A stretch of 64,000 nucleotides of DNA from Nocardioides sp. zg-1228 (GTDB lineage Bacteria; Actinomycetota; Actinomycetes; Propionibacteriales; Nocardioidaceae): contig NZ_CP070961.1 of NCBI RefSeq assembly GCF_017086465.1, positions 2,418,001 through 2,482,000 on the forward strand. Direction: 5' to 3'. The notes beneath the pieces were generated by a model. That model was not told the DNA's origin, made no database searches, and worked only from the letters and a program-made list of their open reading frames with translations. The translations under genes and the position numbers were made by a program. Of the stretch, positions 8,205-16,176 are shown piece after piece. Position 1 is the first letter of the stretch, and every line of letters begins with the position of its first letter.

Positions 8205-8957
8205 TCAGCTCTCGTCGTCGCCGAGGACCGAACGCAGGCGCTTGGGCGCGTTGCTGCTGTCGGCCGGAGCCTGCGTCTCGCTGCCGTGGGCGAGCGCCTC
8301 CAGCTGCTGCGAGAAGTAGGTCTTCAGGCGGGAGCGGTACTCGCGCTCGAACTGGCGGAGGGTCTCGACGTCGCTGTTGAGCTTGTCGCGCTCCTTCTCC
8401 AGGTCGCCGAACATCTGCTGGCGGCGCTCGGCGGTCTCGGAGTCCAGCATCTGCGAACGCTGGCGCGCGTCGGCCTCCATGCGGTCGGCCTTGGTCTTGG
8501 CCTCGGCCTCGAGGCGCTCGGCCTTGGTGCGGGCAGCGCCGACGATGCGGTCGGCCTCGTTCTTGGCGTCCTCGACGAGCTCGTCGGCGTTGCGCGTGGC
8601 GATCTCGAGGAGGCGGGCCGCGGCGTTGGAGGCGTCGGCGATCGTCTCGACGCGCATCGTCTGCTGCGGTGCGGCAGCGGCCACGGGAGCGGGACGCTGC
8701 GGCTCGGGCTCCGGCTCGGGCTCGGGCTCCGGCTCGGGAGCCGCGGGCGCGAACGACGGCATCGACGAGGGAGCCGACGAACCACCGGCCTGCGCGGCGG
8801 ACAGCTTGGCGCGCAGGTCGTCGTTCTCCTTGGTCAGCCGGGCGAGCTCCGCCTCGACCTCGTCCAGGAACTGGTCCACCTCGCCCATGTCGTAGCCCTC
8901 ACGGAGGCGGACAGGCGTAAAGCGCTTGTTGCTCACGTCCTCAGGCGTCAGCGGCAT
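8205..8957 (-). CDS. wag31: DivIVA/Wag31 cell-pole protein
   Basis: A 250-residue coiled-coil scaffold that marks cell poles and directs polar growth in actinobacteria. The N-terminal membrane-binding DivIVA domain starts MPLTPEDVSNKRF and includes GYDMGEVDQFLDEVE. A variable linker (about residues 70-110) contains an EP dipeptide repeat and a Pro/Ala stretch. A long coiled coil follows to the C-terminus (heptad-rich AARLLEIATRNADELVEDAK and EADARQRSQML regions). The ATG at 8957 is chosen because it gives the canonical N-terminus; 25 additional upstream in-frame residues do not resemble the family. It is the most downstream gene of the sepF-yggT-wag31 block. Confidence 0.97.
   Translation of the reverse strand: MPLTPEDVSNKRFTPVRLREGYDMGEVDQFLDEVEAELARLTKENDDLRAKLSAAQAGGSSAPSSMPSFAPAAPEPEPEPEPEPEPQRPAPVAAAAPQQTMRVETIADASNAAARLLEIATRNADELVEDAKNEADRIVGAARTKAERLEAEAKTKADRMEADARQRSQMLDSETAERRQQMFGDLEKERDKLNSDVETLRQFEREYRSRLKTYFSQQLEALAHGSETQAPADSSNAPKRLRSVLGDDES
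8698..8743 (-). repeat. Glu-Pro codon repeat in the wag31 linker
   Basis: Alternating GAG/CCC-CCG codons give about seven consecutive Glu-Pro dipeptides in the region between the DivIVA membrane domain and the coiled coil. Such short-period DNA is prone to slippage, so linker length may differ between close relatives. Confidence 0.8.
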
Positions 8958-9063
8958 GACGTCACCCAAACTTTCACGATCGGTAATCACGGTGGCTCTG
9001 CTGTCAGGAGACAATAGCGCCCGGACCGCCACCGGGCACAGTGACCCGTGTGACGGATGGTTT

Positions 9064-9357
9064 CTAGACGCCGAAGATCGTGCGCACCACGCTGAGCAGC
9101 AGCCATGCGGCCACCATCACCAGCAGGAAGCTCAGGTCGAGGGCGACCTGGCCGATCCGCAGCGGCGGGATCACGCGGCGCAGCGCCATGATCGGCGGGT
9201 CGGTCGCGGAGTAGACGCCCTCGAGGGCCACGAGCAGCGGGCCATGGGGCTCCCAGCGCCGGGCGAAGACCTGCACCCAGTCGACGATGAAGCGGATCCA
9301 GAGCAGGCCGATGAAGACGTAGAGGATGGCGACGAGGATGGAACCGACGGTGTACAC
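9064..9357 (-). CDS. YggT family membrane protein
   Basis: A 97-residue integral membrane protein with two hydrophobic segments (LVAILYVFIGLLWIRFIV and LSFLLVMVAAWLLLSVV) separated by a short polar region containing the family motif TDPPIMALRRVIPP. YggT proteins are encoded beside sepF and divIVA in many Gram-positive bacteria; their molecular role is unresolved (division, osmotic tolerance). The GTG start at 9357 lies 14 nt after the sepF stop. It fits the conserved order sepF-yggT-wag31. Confidence 0.92.
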   Translation of the reverse strand: MYTVGSILVAILYVFIGLLWIRFIVDWVQVFARRWEPHGPLLVALEGVYSATDPPIMALRRVIPPLRIGQVALDLSFLLVMVAAWLLLSVVRTIFGV

Positions 9358-9371
9358 AGGTGAAGTATGGA

Positions 9372-9857
9372 TCAGCTCTGGTTGAAGAACCCGTCCTCGG
9401 CGATCCGCTGCTTGTCCTCGGCCGAGACCGCGACGTTGGGCGGCGAGAGCAGGAACACCTTGTTGGTCACGCGCTCGATCGAGCCGCGGGTCGCGAAGAT
9501 CAGGCCGGCCGCGAAGTCGACGAGGCGCTTGGCGTCGTTGTCGTCCATCTCGCTGAGGTTCATGATCACGGGCGTGCCGTCGCGGTAGTTCTCACCGACC
9601 AGGCGGGCCTCGTTGTAGTTGCGGGGGTGGAGGGTGGTGATGCGGCTCAACTCGGCCACGACTCCTGTCTGGACCGGGGCCGGACGGCGGCGCTCGGCGA
9701 GGTCGGACACGGGGGCAGGGCGACGCTCGCGCGTGACCGGGCGCTGCTCGACAGCGTCGTGGGTCGTGGTCTCGGTGTCGCCGTCGTAGTCGTCGTAGTG
9801 GCCGGTGTCCTCGAGCAGGCCGAGGTACTCGCCGATCTTGCGCATCGCGCCGCTCAT
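9372..9857 (-). CDS. sepF: Cell division protein SepF
   Basis: A 161-residue FtsZ-membrane tether. The N-terminal amphipathic helix ([16 protein letters not shown]) is the membrane anchor. A disordered acidic-to-basic linker follows, then the SepF core from about residue 75 ([45 protein letters not shown]). It binds the FtsZ C-terminal tail; the partner gene ftsZ is 1.5 kb upstream and ends in the expected [11 protein letters not shown] tail. The ATG 9857 has GGAGG at about 9-nt spacing. A strong hairpin lies in its leader. Confidence 0.97.
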   Translation of the reverse strand: MSGAMRKIGEYLGLLEDTGHYDDYDGDTETTTHDAVEQRPVTRERRPAPVSDLAERRRPAPVQTGVVAELSRITTLHPRNYNEARLVGENYRDGTPVIMNLSEMDDNDAKRLVDFAAGLIFATRGSIERVTNKVFLLSPPNVAVSAEDKQRIAEDGFFNQS

Positions 9858-9880
9858 GAGACTGTTCCTCCGCTAGACCT

Positions 9881-9900
9881 GGCACCCGGGACCGGGTGCC
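9881..9900 (-). promoter_or_regulatory. Hairpin in the sepF leader
   Basis: GGCACCCG pairs perfectly with CGGGTGCC (8-9 bp, 2-4 nt loop) between the yggS stop (9919) and the sepF ATG (9857). It could be an intrinsic terminator, an mRNA processing site or a translational control element. No U-tract is present. Confidence 0.45.
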
Positions 9901-9918
9901 GCTTGACTGTTGTGGACA

Positions 9919-10620
9919 TTACTGGACCGTGGGCCTCGGACCGAGGACCGCGGAGCCGACACGCACGTGTGTCGCGCCGTGCCGGATCGCCGCCTCGAGG
10001 TCGCCGCTCATCCCCGCGGACAGCACGCGCGCCGCGGGGTGCTCGCGCAGGAACGCCTCGCGGACCTCGGCGAGGCGTGTGAAGGCCGCGTCGGGGTCCT
10101 CGCCGAGGGGCGCCACCGCCATCAGTCCGCGCAGCCGCAGCCCGTCGGCGTCCGCCACGCGCTGCGCCAGGTCGACGAGGGCGGCGGGCTCGACGCCGGA
10201 GCGGTGGTCGGCTCCCGGCGGGTCGAGGCTGACCTGCAGGAGCACGTCGACCTCGCTCCCCCGGGCCGTCGCGCCGCGCGCCAGGGGCGCGACGAGCTTG
10301 GGGCGGTCGACCGACTCGACGACGTCAGCGTAGGCGGCGACGGCTGCCGCCTTGTTGGACTGCAGCCCACCGATGAAGTGCCACCGCAGGCCGAGGTCGG
10401 CGCACTCGGCGGCCTTGGCCTCCGCCTCCTGGTGGCGGTTCTCGCCGACGTCGGTGACGCCGAGGTCGGCGAGCAGCCGGACGTCGGAGGCGGGGAAGAA
10501 CTTGGTGACGACGACGAGCGAGACGTCGCCCTCGGGGCGCCCCGCCTCGGCGCACGCGGTCGCGATGCGACGTCGTACGACGTCGAGGTGGGCGGCGAGC
10601 TCGTCGCGACGCTCCGTCAT
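9919..10620 (-). CDS. YggS/YlmE pyridoxal-phosphate homeostasis protein
   Basis: A 233-residue PLP-binding TIM-barrel protein without known catalytic activity, involved in vitamin B6 homeostasis. The PLP lysine lies in LVVVTKFFPASD (about residue 43). Other family motifs are DVGENRHQEAEAK, WHFIGGLQSNK and LSAGMSGDLEAAI near the phosphate site. The ATG at 10620 overlaps the pgeF stop by 4 nt. The ftsZ-pgeF-yggS-sepF order is conserved across actinobacteria. The long open frame upstream to 11115 is the opposite-frame shadow of pgeF. Confidence 0.95.
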   Translation of the reverse strand: MTERRDELAAHLDVVRRRIATACAEAGRPEGDVSLVVVTKFFPASDVRLLADLGVTDVGENRHQEAEAKAAECADLGLRWHFIGGLQSNKAAAVAAYADVVESVDRPKLVAPLARGATARGSEVDVLLQVSLDPPGADHRSGVEPAALVDLAQRVADADGLRLRGLMAVAPLGEDPDAAFTRLAEVREAFLREHPAARVLSAGMSGDLEAAIRHGATHVRVGSAVLGPRPTVQ

Positions 10621-11315
10621 CGGGCCACCCAGATCGCGCCGGCGAAGCGGGTCGCCGCCGCTCCGTCGCGACGGTAGGACGGCCACGTGGCGTCCTCGCG
10701 AGTGCAGGCGTCGACGACCCGGACGTCGGGGATGCCGGCGGCCGCGAGCTGGGCACGCACGCCGGCACCGAGGTCGAGGGCCGGCGTGCCCCACGACGTG
10801 GTGGACCGGGCCTCGGGCACGACGGCAGCGACCTCGTCCTGCAGGTCGGCAGGCACCTCGTAGCACGAGCCGCACACGTGCGGGCCGATCCAGGCGACGG
10901 CTGGCCGGGCCCCCTCCTCGCGGAGCCGGGCGACGGTGGCGGGCACGACACCCGCGGCGAGGCCGGGACGGCCGCAGTGGGCGGCCGCCACCCACCCGGT
11001 GGCCGGGTCGGCCAGCAGCACGGGCACGCAGTCCGCGGCACGGGCCAGCAACGCCAGCCCGGGACGCGACGTGAGCAGGGCGTCGGCCGTGGGCCGCCGG
11101 TCGTAGGGCTTCCACTCGTCCACCGTCGAGACCTCGGCACCGTGCACCTGGTCCATGAGCACGGGACGGGCGCCCGACGCGGCGGCGAAGCGGGCGAGCG
11201 CGTCGTCGCGGACGGCAGCCTCCTCGGCGTCGCCGAGGCCGAGGGAGGAGTCGGTGAAGGCGACCTCGACGACGAGGTCGCCCTCGATCCGCTCACGATG
11301 GCGCAGCAGCGGCAC
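10617..11315 (-). CDS. pgeF: PgeF/YfiH (LACC1-like) peptidoglycan editing protein
   Basis: A 232-residue multicopper-oxidase-fold protein, the bacterial relative of LACC1. The metal and active-site residues appear in MDQVHGAEV, ARAADCVPV and AAAHCGRPG, and a further CGSCYEV motif is present. YfiH in E. coli removes wrongly inserted L-Ser from UDP-MurNAc, and LACC1 proteins cleave purine nucleosides, so both activities are possible. The usual HAGWRG motif is altered to HCGRPG. The GTG start at 11315 lies 14 nt after the ftsZ stop. Confidence 0.92.
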   Translation of the reverse strand: MPLLRHRERIEGDLVVEVAFTDSSLGLGDAEEAAVRDDALARFAAASGARPVLMDQVHGAEVSTVDEWKPYDRRPTADALLTSRPGLALLARAADCVPVLLADPATGWVAAAHCGRPGLAAGVVPATVARLREEGARPAVAWIGPHVCGSCYEVPADLQDEVAAVVPEARSTTSWGTPALDLGAGVRAQLAAAGIPDVRVVDACTREDATWPSYRRDGAAATRFAGAIWVAR

Positions 11316-11329
11316 GGTCCTGGGTCAGC

Positions 11330-12574
11330 TCACTTCAAGAAGTCGGGAACGTCGAGGTCGTCGTCGTCGAACTGCACCTGACGAGCCGGCCGGGACGGGG
11401 CGGACTGCTGACCGGGCTGGCCCTGCTGCTGGGCCGGGGCCTGCCGGGCGGGAGCCGACGGCGCCTGCCCGTCGGAGCTCGACGGCGCGAACGTCGCAGG
11501 AGCCGGGGCGCCGGACGAGTCGCTGCGGGCCGGTGTCGCGACCTGCTGGGCAGCCGCCCGGGTCTGCTCCTGCGTCTGGGCGGGCTGGTGCTGGCGCAGC
11601 ACGTTGCCGTCGGAGCGACGCTTGGGCATCCCGCCGTCGAACCCGGCGGCGATGACGGTGACCCGCACCTCGTCGCCGAGGGCGTCGTCGATGGTCGCGC
11701 CGAAGATGATGTTGGCCTCGGCGTGGGCGGCCTGGGAGACGAGCGCCGCGGCCTCGTTGATCTCGAACAGGCCGAGGTCGGAGCCGCCGGCGATGGACAG
11801 CAGGACGCCGTGGGCGCCCTCGATGCTCGCCTCGAGCAGCGGGCTGGAGACAGCCATCTCGGCGGCTGCGACCGCGCGGTCCTCGCCGCGGGCCGAGCCG
11901 ATGCCCATCAGCGCCGAGCCGGCGTTGGCCATCACCGACTTCACGTCGGCGAAGTCGAGGTTGATCAGGCCGGGGGTGGTGATCAGGTCGGTGATGCCGG
12001 AGACGCCCTGCAGCAGCACCTGGTCGGCCTGCTTGAAGGCGTCGAGGATCGAGACGCTGCGGTCGGTGATCGAGAGCAGCCGGTCGTTGGGGATCACGAT
12101 GAGGGTGTCGACCTCCTCGCGGAGCTGGCTGATGCCCTCCTCCGCGGAGTTGGCGCGACGCCGGCCCTCGAACGCGAACGGCCGGGTGACGACACCGATC
12201 GTCAGGGCACCGAGCGAGCGGGCGATGCGGGCCACCACGGGCGCGCCACCGGTGCCGGTGCCACCCCCCTCGCCGGCGGTCACGAAGACCATGTCGGCGC
12301 CCTTGATGACCTCCTCGATCTCGTCGGCGTGGTCCTCGGCGGCCTTGGCGCCCACCTCGGGGTCGGCGCCGGCGCCGAGCCCACGGGTGAGCTCGCGGCC
12401 GATGTCGAGCTTGACGTCGGCGTCGCTCATGAGGAGTGCCTGGGCGTCGGTGTTGATCGCGATGAACTCGACGCCCTTGAGGCCGACCTCGATCATCCGG
12501 TTGACGGCGTTGACGCCGCCGCCACCGATGCCGACGACCTTGATGATCGCCAGGTAGTTCTGCGCTGCTGCCAC
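11330..12574 (-). CDS. ftsZ: Cell division GTPase FtsZ
   Basis: A 414-residue tubulin homologue forming the Z ring. The GTG at 12574 gives the canonical actinobacterial N-terminus [15 protein letters not shown] and is preceded by AAGGAAGG about 11 nt upstream. The tubulin signature GGGTGTG is at residues 103-109 and the T7 loop NLDFADV at 205-211. A disordered Gln/Ala/Pro linker (about 320-400) ends in the conserved C-terminal peptide [11 protein letters not shown], which binds SepF and FtsW. An open frame extends 18 codons upstream into the leader and is rejected. A 239-nt upstream region with its own promoter-like elements separates it from ftsQ. Confidence 0.99.
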   Translation of the reverse strand: MAAAQNYLAIIKVVGIGGGGVNAVNRMIEVGLKGVEFIAINTDAQALLMSDADVKLDIGRELTRGLGAGADPEVGAKAAEDHADEIEEVIKGADMVFVTAGEGGGTGTGGAPVVARIARSLGALTIGVVTRPFAFEGRRRANSAEEGISQLREEVDTLIVIPNDRLLSITDRSVSILDAFKQADQVLLQGVSGITDLITTPGLINLDFADVKSVMANAGSALMGIGSARGEDRAVAAAEMAVSSPLLEASIEGAHGVLLSIAGGSDLGLFEINEAAALVSQAAHAEANIIFGATIDDALGDEVRVTVIAAGFDGGMPKRRSDGNVLRQHQPAQTQEQTRAAAQQVATPARSDSSGAPAPATFAPSSSDGQAPSAPARQAPAQQQGQPGQQSAPSRPARQVQFDDDDLDVPDFLK

Positions 12575-12642
12575 GGCTGCGGGGCCTTCCTTGAGTGTCT
12601 GTGTCAGGGGGATGGACGAGTCCGCCACCCTCGGCCCGCCGG

Positions 12643-12680
12643 AACCCTAACCGTGAGCCTGAGGGTTATAGTTATGTCAA
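12643..12680 (-). promoter_or_regulatory. Conserved-type ftsZ promoter region with inverted repeat
   Basis: On the minus strand a TTGACA (12675-12680) runs straight into TAACTATAAC, followed by an inverted repeat AACCCT...AGGGTT (12643-12648 with 12662-12667). From memory, a very similar TTGACATAAC...AACCCT block precedes ftsZ in other actinobacteria. The exact -35/-10 assignment is uncertain, because CATAAC/TATAAC lies too close to TTGACA to be its -10. Confidence 0.6.
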
Positions 12681-12813
12681 CCTCGCCTTTCGCACGACCA
12701 TAGGCAGACCGCTCTGCCCCAGTCCGGCAACACGCCCGGCGCGGCGCCGATTTCTGCACCCGGTGTGCCGGCCACGACCGCACCGCGAGGCCACAGCCGG
12801 CAGGGAGCAGCCG

Positions 12814-13674
12814 TCAGGGAGTGGTGCGGTAGGTGGGGTTGCCGGGGACGCTGACGTCGTAGTAGGGCGCCTTCTGCGCGGCCAGCAGCTTGTCCACGAC
12901 GAGCGCCTTGAGCTCGGAGTCCTCGGCACTCCCCCACAGCACCTCGCGCCGGTCACGCATCACGAGGGTGATCTGGTCGATGGTGGCGACCTCGACGTGG
13001 TCGACGCGGGTGACGAGGTCGGCCGGGAGCGCCGAGACGACCGTGGCGGCCTCGCGGAGCGCGTCGCCGCCGGCGGTGCTGCCGGGGCGCACCCGCGGGA
13101 TCCCCTTCGGCACCGCGCGGTAGTCGCGGAAGACCACCCCGTCGGCGTCGAGGCCGCGGATCCGGCCGGCGAGCTCGACGACGGCCACGGCGGTGCGCTC
13201 GACCACCGCGATCCGCACGGAGTCGGGCCAGGTGCGCGTCACGTCGACGGACTCGACCTCGGCGAGCGCGCCGACGCGCGCCCGGGCGCGCGCGAGGTCG
13301 ACGAGCGCGAGCTGCTCCCCGAGCGGCACGTCGGCGACCTCCCGGACCCGGCCGTCGCTGAGGAGGGTGTTGCCCACCACCTCGACGCGCTGCACCTGGA
13401 GCCTGGTGGAGAAGAAGACCAGGTGCACGCCGGTGGCGAGCAGCGCGAGGACCAGCAGCAGGGCGAGGACGTAGCGCAGGGACAGCCACCGGCGCGCCCA
13501 CTGCCGCCGGGCGAAGCGGCGCCGGGTGCGCCGGGCCGACCTCGCCTCCCGCTCGGCCTGCTTGCGCTGCCGGGCCACGGCCCGGGGGTCGGGTCCGCCG
13601 TGCTCCGCGTCGCTGCCCGAGACCGCGCCCGGGCCAGTGGGCCGGGAGTCGCGGGGCGGCGCGTCGCGGTCCAC
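12814..13674 (-). CDS. ftsQ: Cell division protein FtsQ
   Basis: A 286-residue bitopic divisome protein. A basic cytoplasmic N-terminus of about 65 residues precedes one membrane segment (YVLALLLVLALLATGVHLVFF), a POTRA domain (VQRVEVVGNTLLSDGRVREVADV) and the FtsQ domain. It joins the FtsL/DivIC module at the division site. The GTG start at 13674 directly follows the murC TGA with no gap, so reinitiation is likely. It is the last gene before the separate ftsZ promoter region. Confidence 0.96.
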   Translation of the reverse strand: MDRDAPPRDSRPTGPGAVSGSDAEHGGPDPRAVARQRKQAEREARSARRTRRRFARRQWARRWLSLRYVLALLLVLALLATGVHLVFFSTRLQVQRVEVVGNTLLSDGRVREVADVPLGEQLALVDLARARARVGALAEVESVDVTRTWPDSVRIAVVERTAVAVVELAGRIRGLDADGVVFRDYRAVPKGIPRVRPGSTAGGDALREAATVVSALPADLVTRVDHVEVATIDQITLVMRDRREVLWGSAEDSELKALVVDKLLAAQKAPYYDVSVPGNPTYRTTP

Positions 13675-15087
13675 TCAGGCACCTCCGAGCAGGTCGAGCA
13701 CCTGGGGTCCGACGGTCGTGACGTCGCCGGCGCCCAGGGTGATCACGAGGTCGCCCGGGCGCGACCGCTCGGCGAGTGCCTGGGCCGCGGCGCCCAGCCC
13801 GTCGACGTAGGTCACGTGCTGGGCCGGCAGCGGGACGGCGTCGGCGACGAGCAGGCCCGTCACCGCCGGGTCGGGGTCCTCGCGCGCGACGTAGACGTCG
13901 AGCACGACGACCTCGTCGGCGGCACCGAGCTCGGCGCCCATCGCCTCGCCGAAGATGCGAGTGCGGGAGACGAGGTGGGGCTGGAAGGCGGCGATGACGC
14001 GTCCGTCGCCGGCGAGGGCCCGGGCGGCCTCGAGGTCGCCCCGGATCTCGACGGGGTGGTGGGCGTAGGAGTCGTAGACGCGCACGCCTGCCGCCTCGCC
14101 CTTCAGCTCCATGCGGCGTCCGGTGCCGGTGAAGCCGCCCAGCCCTTCGGCGAGGGACGCGAACGGAAGACCGAGCCGCAGGCCCATGGCCAGCGCGGCG
14201 ACCGCGTCGAGGACGTAGTGGCGCCCGGGGATCCGCAGCCGCAGCTCGCCGAGGTCGCTGCCGTGCTGGGTGACGCGGCACACCGAGGTGGAGCCGTCGA
14301 GCAGCAGGTCGTGGACACGGACGTCGGCGTCGGGCGACTCCCCCACCGTCACCACCTCGAGGCCGGCGTCGCGGGCGTGGCGCGCGAGCCGCGCCGCACC
14401 GGGGTCGTCGACCACGCACACCAGGAAGCCGCTGCGGTCGAGGGTGGCGGCGAAGTCGTCGAACGCGCGGTGGTAGGCCTCCTCCGTCCCCCAGTTGTCG
14501 AGGTGGTCGGCCTCGACGTTGGTGACGATCGCCGCGTGGGGGCGGTAGTGCAGGAAGGCGCCGTCACTCTCGTCGGCCTCGGCGACGAACAGGTCGTCGG
14601 TGCCGGCGTCGGCGTTGCGGCCGGTGGCGCTGAGCACCCCGCCCACCGCGTACGACGGGTCGACGCCGGCGGCCAGCAGCGCGGACGTGAGCAGGCCCGT
14701 GGTCGTCGTCTTGCCGTGGGTGCCGGCGACGGCCAGGACCCGCGAGCCGAGCATCACCGAGGCGAGACCGGCTGAGCGGGGCAGGATGCGCAGGCCGCGG
14801 CGGCGCGCCTCGACCACCTCGGGGTTGTCCTCGCGGGCAGCCGTGGTGACGACCACGGTGTCGGCGTCGCCGAGGTGCGCGGCGTCGTAGCCGAGGTGGC
14901 AGGTCACCCCCAGCTCGCGCAGCGCGGGAAGGAACGGGGTGTCGTGGTCGTCGCTGCCCGTCACCGGGACGCCGCGCTGGGCCATGATGCGCGCGATCGC
15001 GGAGATGCCGGCGCCGCCGATGCCGATGCAGTGGACGCGGCCGAGCGCCGCCGCGGGCAGCACCTCGTCGGGGACCGGGATCCTCAC
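13675..15087 (-). CDS. murC: UDP-N-acetylmuramate--L-alanine ligase
   Basis: A 470-residue cytoplasmic Mur ligase adding L-Ala to UDP-MurNAc. The N-terminal Rossmann motif GIGGAGISAIARIM is followed by the ATP P-loop GTHGKTTTT and the substrate motif EADESDGAF. The GTG at 15087 overlaps the murG stop by 4 nt. The placement of murC between murG and ftsQ resembles mycobacteria. From memory Streptomyces keeps murC elsewhere, so this order is informative about lineage. Confidence 0.98.
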   Translation of the reverse strand: MRIPVPDEVLPAAALGRVHCIGIGGAGISAIARIMAQRGVPVTGSDDHDTPFLPALRELGVTCHLGYDAAHLGDADTVVVTTAAREDNPEVVEARRRGLRILPRSAGLASVMLGSRVLAVAGTHGKTTTTGLLTSALLAAGVDPSYAVGGVLSATGRNADAGTDDLFVAEADESDGAFLHYRPHAAIVTNVEADHLDNWGTEEAYHRAFDDFAATLDRSGFLVCVVDDPGAARLARHARDAGLEVVTVGESPDADVRVHDLLLDGSTSVCRVTQHGSDLGELRLRIPGRHYVLDAVAALAMGLRLGLPFASLAEGLGGFTGTGRRMELKGEAAGVRVYDSYAHHPVEIRGDLEAARALAGDGRVIAAFQPHLVSRTRIFGEAMGAELGAADEVVVLDVYVAREDPDPAVTGLLVADAVPLPAQHVTYVDGLGAAAQALAERSRPGDLVITLGAGDVTTVGPQVLDLLGGA

Positions 15088-16163
15088 GACCGTCCGCCTG
15101 CGGCGTCGAGGACGATGCGCGCCAGCTTCTCGTCGGCGTCGAGCGGGATCACGCCGGTCGCGGCGGCGCCCATGGCGGCGAGCCGCGCCGGGTCGGTGAG
15201 GAGGCCCGGCAGGGTGGCCGCGACCCACTCCGGGGTCAGGGCGGCGTCGGAGACCAGGAGGCCGCCGCCGGCGTCGACGACCGGGCGCGCGTTGAGCGCC
15301 TGCTCGCCGTTGCCGATGGGCAGCGGGACGTAGACGGCCGGCAGGCCGACCCCGGAGACCTCGGTGACGGTGTTGCTGCCGGAGCGGCACAGCACCGCGT
15401 CGGCCGCGGCGTAGGCGAGGTCCATCCGGTCGACGTAGTTGAGCACGACGTAGGGCACCTCGCCCGGCTCGACGGCGAGCTCGTGCGCGGGTCCCACGAT
15501 GTGCAGCACCTGCACCCCGGCGGCCGCGAGGTCGGGGGCGGCGCCGGAGACCGCGGCGTTGATGCGCGCGGCGCCCTGCGAGCCACCGGTGACCAGCAGG
15601 GTCGGCAGGTCGTCGCGCAGGCCGAAGGTGGTGAGCGCCTCACCGCGCAGCGCACCCCGGTCCAGGGTCGAGATGAGCCGCCGGATCGGCAGGCCGATGC
15701 ACACGGCGTGCGGCAGCTCCGTGCCCGGGAAGCTGGTGGCCACGTGGGACGTCATCCGCGCCCCGAGCCGGTTGGCGATCCCGGGCATGGCGTTGCCCTC
15801 GTGGACGACGATCGGCACTCCGCGCTTGCGGGCGGCCAGGTAGGCGGGCACGGAGACATAGCCACCGAAGCCCACGACCACGTCGGGGCGCACCCGGTCG
15901 ACCACCTCGAGGGCCGCCGCGCGGGCGGCGCGCAACCGCGTCGGCGTCCGGAGCAGCTCGGGGCTGGGACGCCGCGGCAGCGGCACGCGGGGCACGTACT
16001 CGAGCGGCAGGCCGGCCTCGGGCACGAGCCGGGCCTCGAGTCCCTCGCGGGTGCCGAGGCAGGTCACCCGGACCCCCGGGTCGAGCCGCCGCAGGGCGTC
16101 GGCCGTGGCGAGCAGGGGCGAGGTGTGGCCGGCGGATCCACCGCCGGCGAGGAGTACGCGCAT
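15084..16163 (-). CDS. murG: UDP-GlcNAc:lipid I N-acetylglucosaminyltransferase
   Basis: A 359-residue membrane-associated glycosyltransferase converting lipid I to lipid II. The glycine-rich loops LLAGGGSAGHTSPLLA (near the N-terminus) and VTGGSQGAARIN and the donor-binding stretch AVLCRSGSNTVTEV are intact. The second residue block SAGHTSPLLA has Thr-Ser where many MurGs have xGGHxxPA, a common actinobacterial form. ATG 16163 lies 7 nt after a TAGGTT hexamer that begins with the ftsW stop codon, so an additional leaderless transcript is likely. murC follows with overlap. Confidence 0.98.
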   Translation of the reverse strand: MRVLLAGGGSAGHTSPLLATADALRRLDPGVRVTCLGTREGLEARLVPEAGLPLEYVPRVPLPRRPSPELLRTPTRLRAARAAALEVVDRVRPDVVVGFGGYVSVPAYLAARKRGVPIVVHEGNAMPGIANRLGARMTSHVATSFPGTELPHAVCIGLPIRRLISTLDRGALRGEALTTFGLRDDLPTLLVTGGSQGAARINAAVSGAAPDLAAAGVQVLHIVGPAHELAVEPGEVPYVVLNYVDRMDLAYAAADAVLCRSGSNTVTEVSGVGLPAVYVPLPIGNGEQALNARPVVDAGGGLLVSDAALTPEWVAATLPGLLTDPARLAAMGAAATGVIPLDADEKLARIVLDAAGGRS

Positions 16164-16170
16164 CGGGCCA

Positions 16171-16176
16171 AACCTA
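16171..16176 (-). promoter_or_regulatory. Leaderless-type -10 of murG, sharing the ftsW stop codon
   Basis: TAGGTT followed by 7 nt and the murG ATG. Its TAG is the stop codon of ftsW (16174-16176). Confidence 0.6.

Noticed and set aside
12595..14775. 726-codon plus-strand open frame over ftsQ and murC
   Set aside because: Low-complexity Gly/Asp/His/Arg composition typical of antisense high-GC DNA; real Mur/Fts proteins lie opposite.
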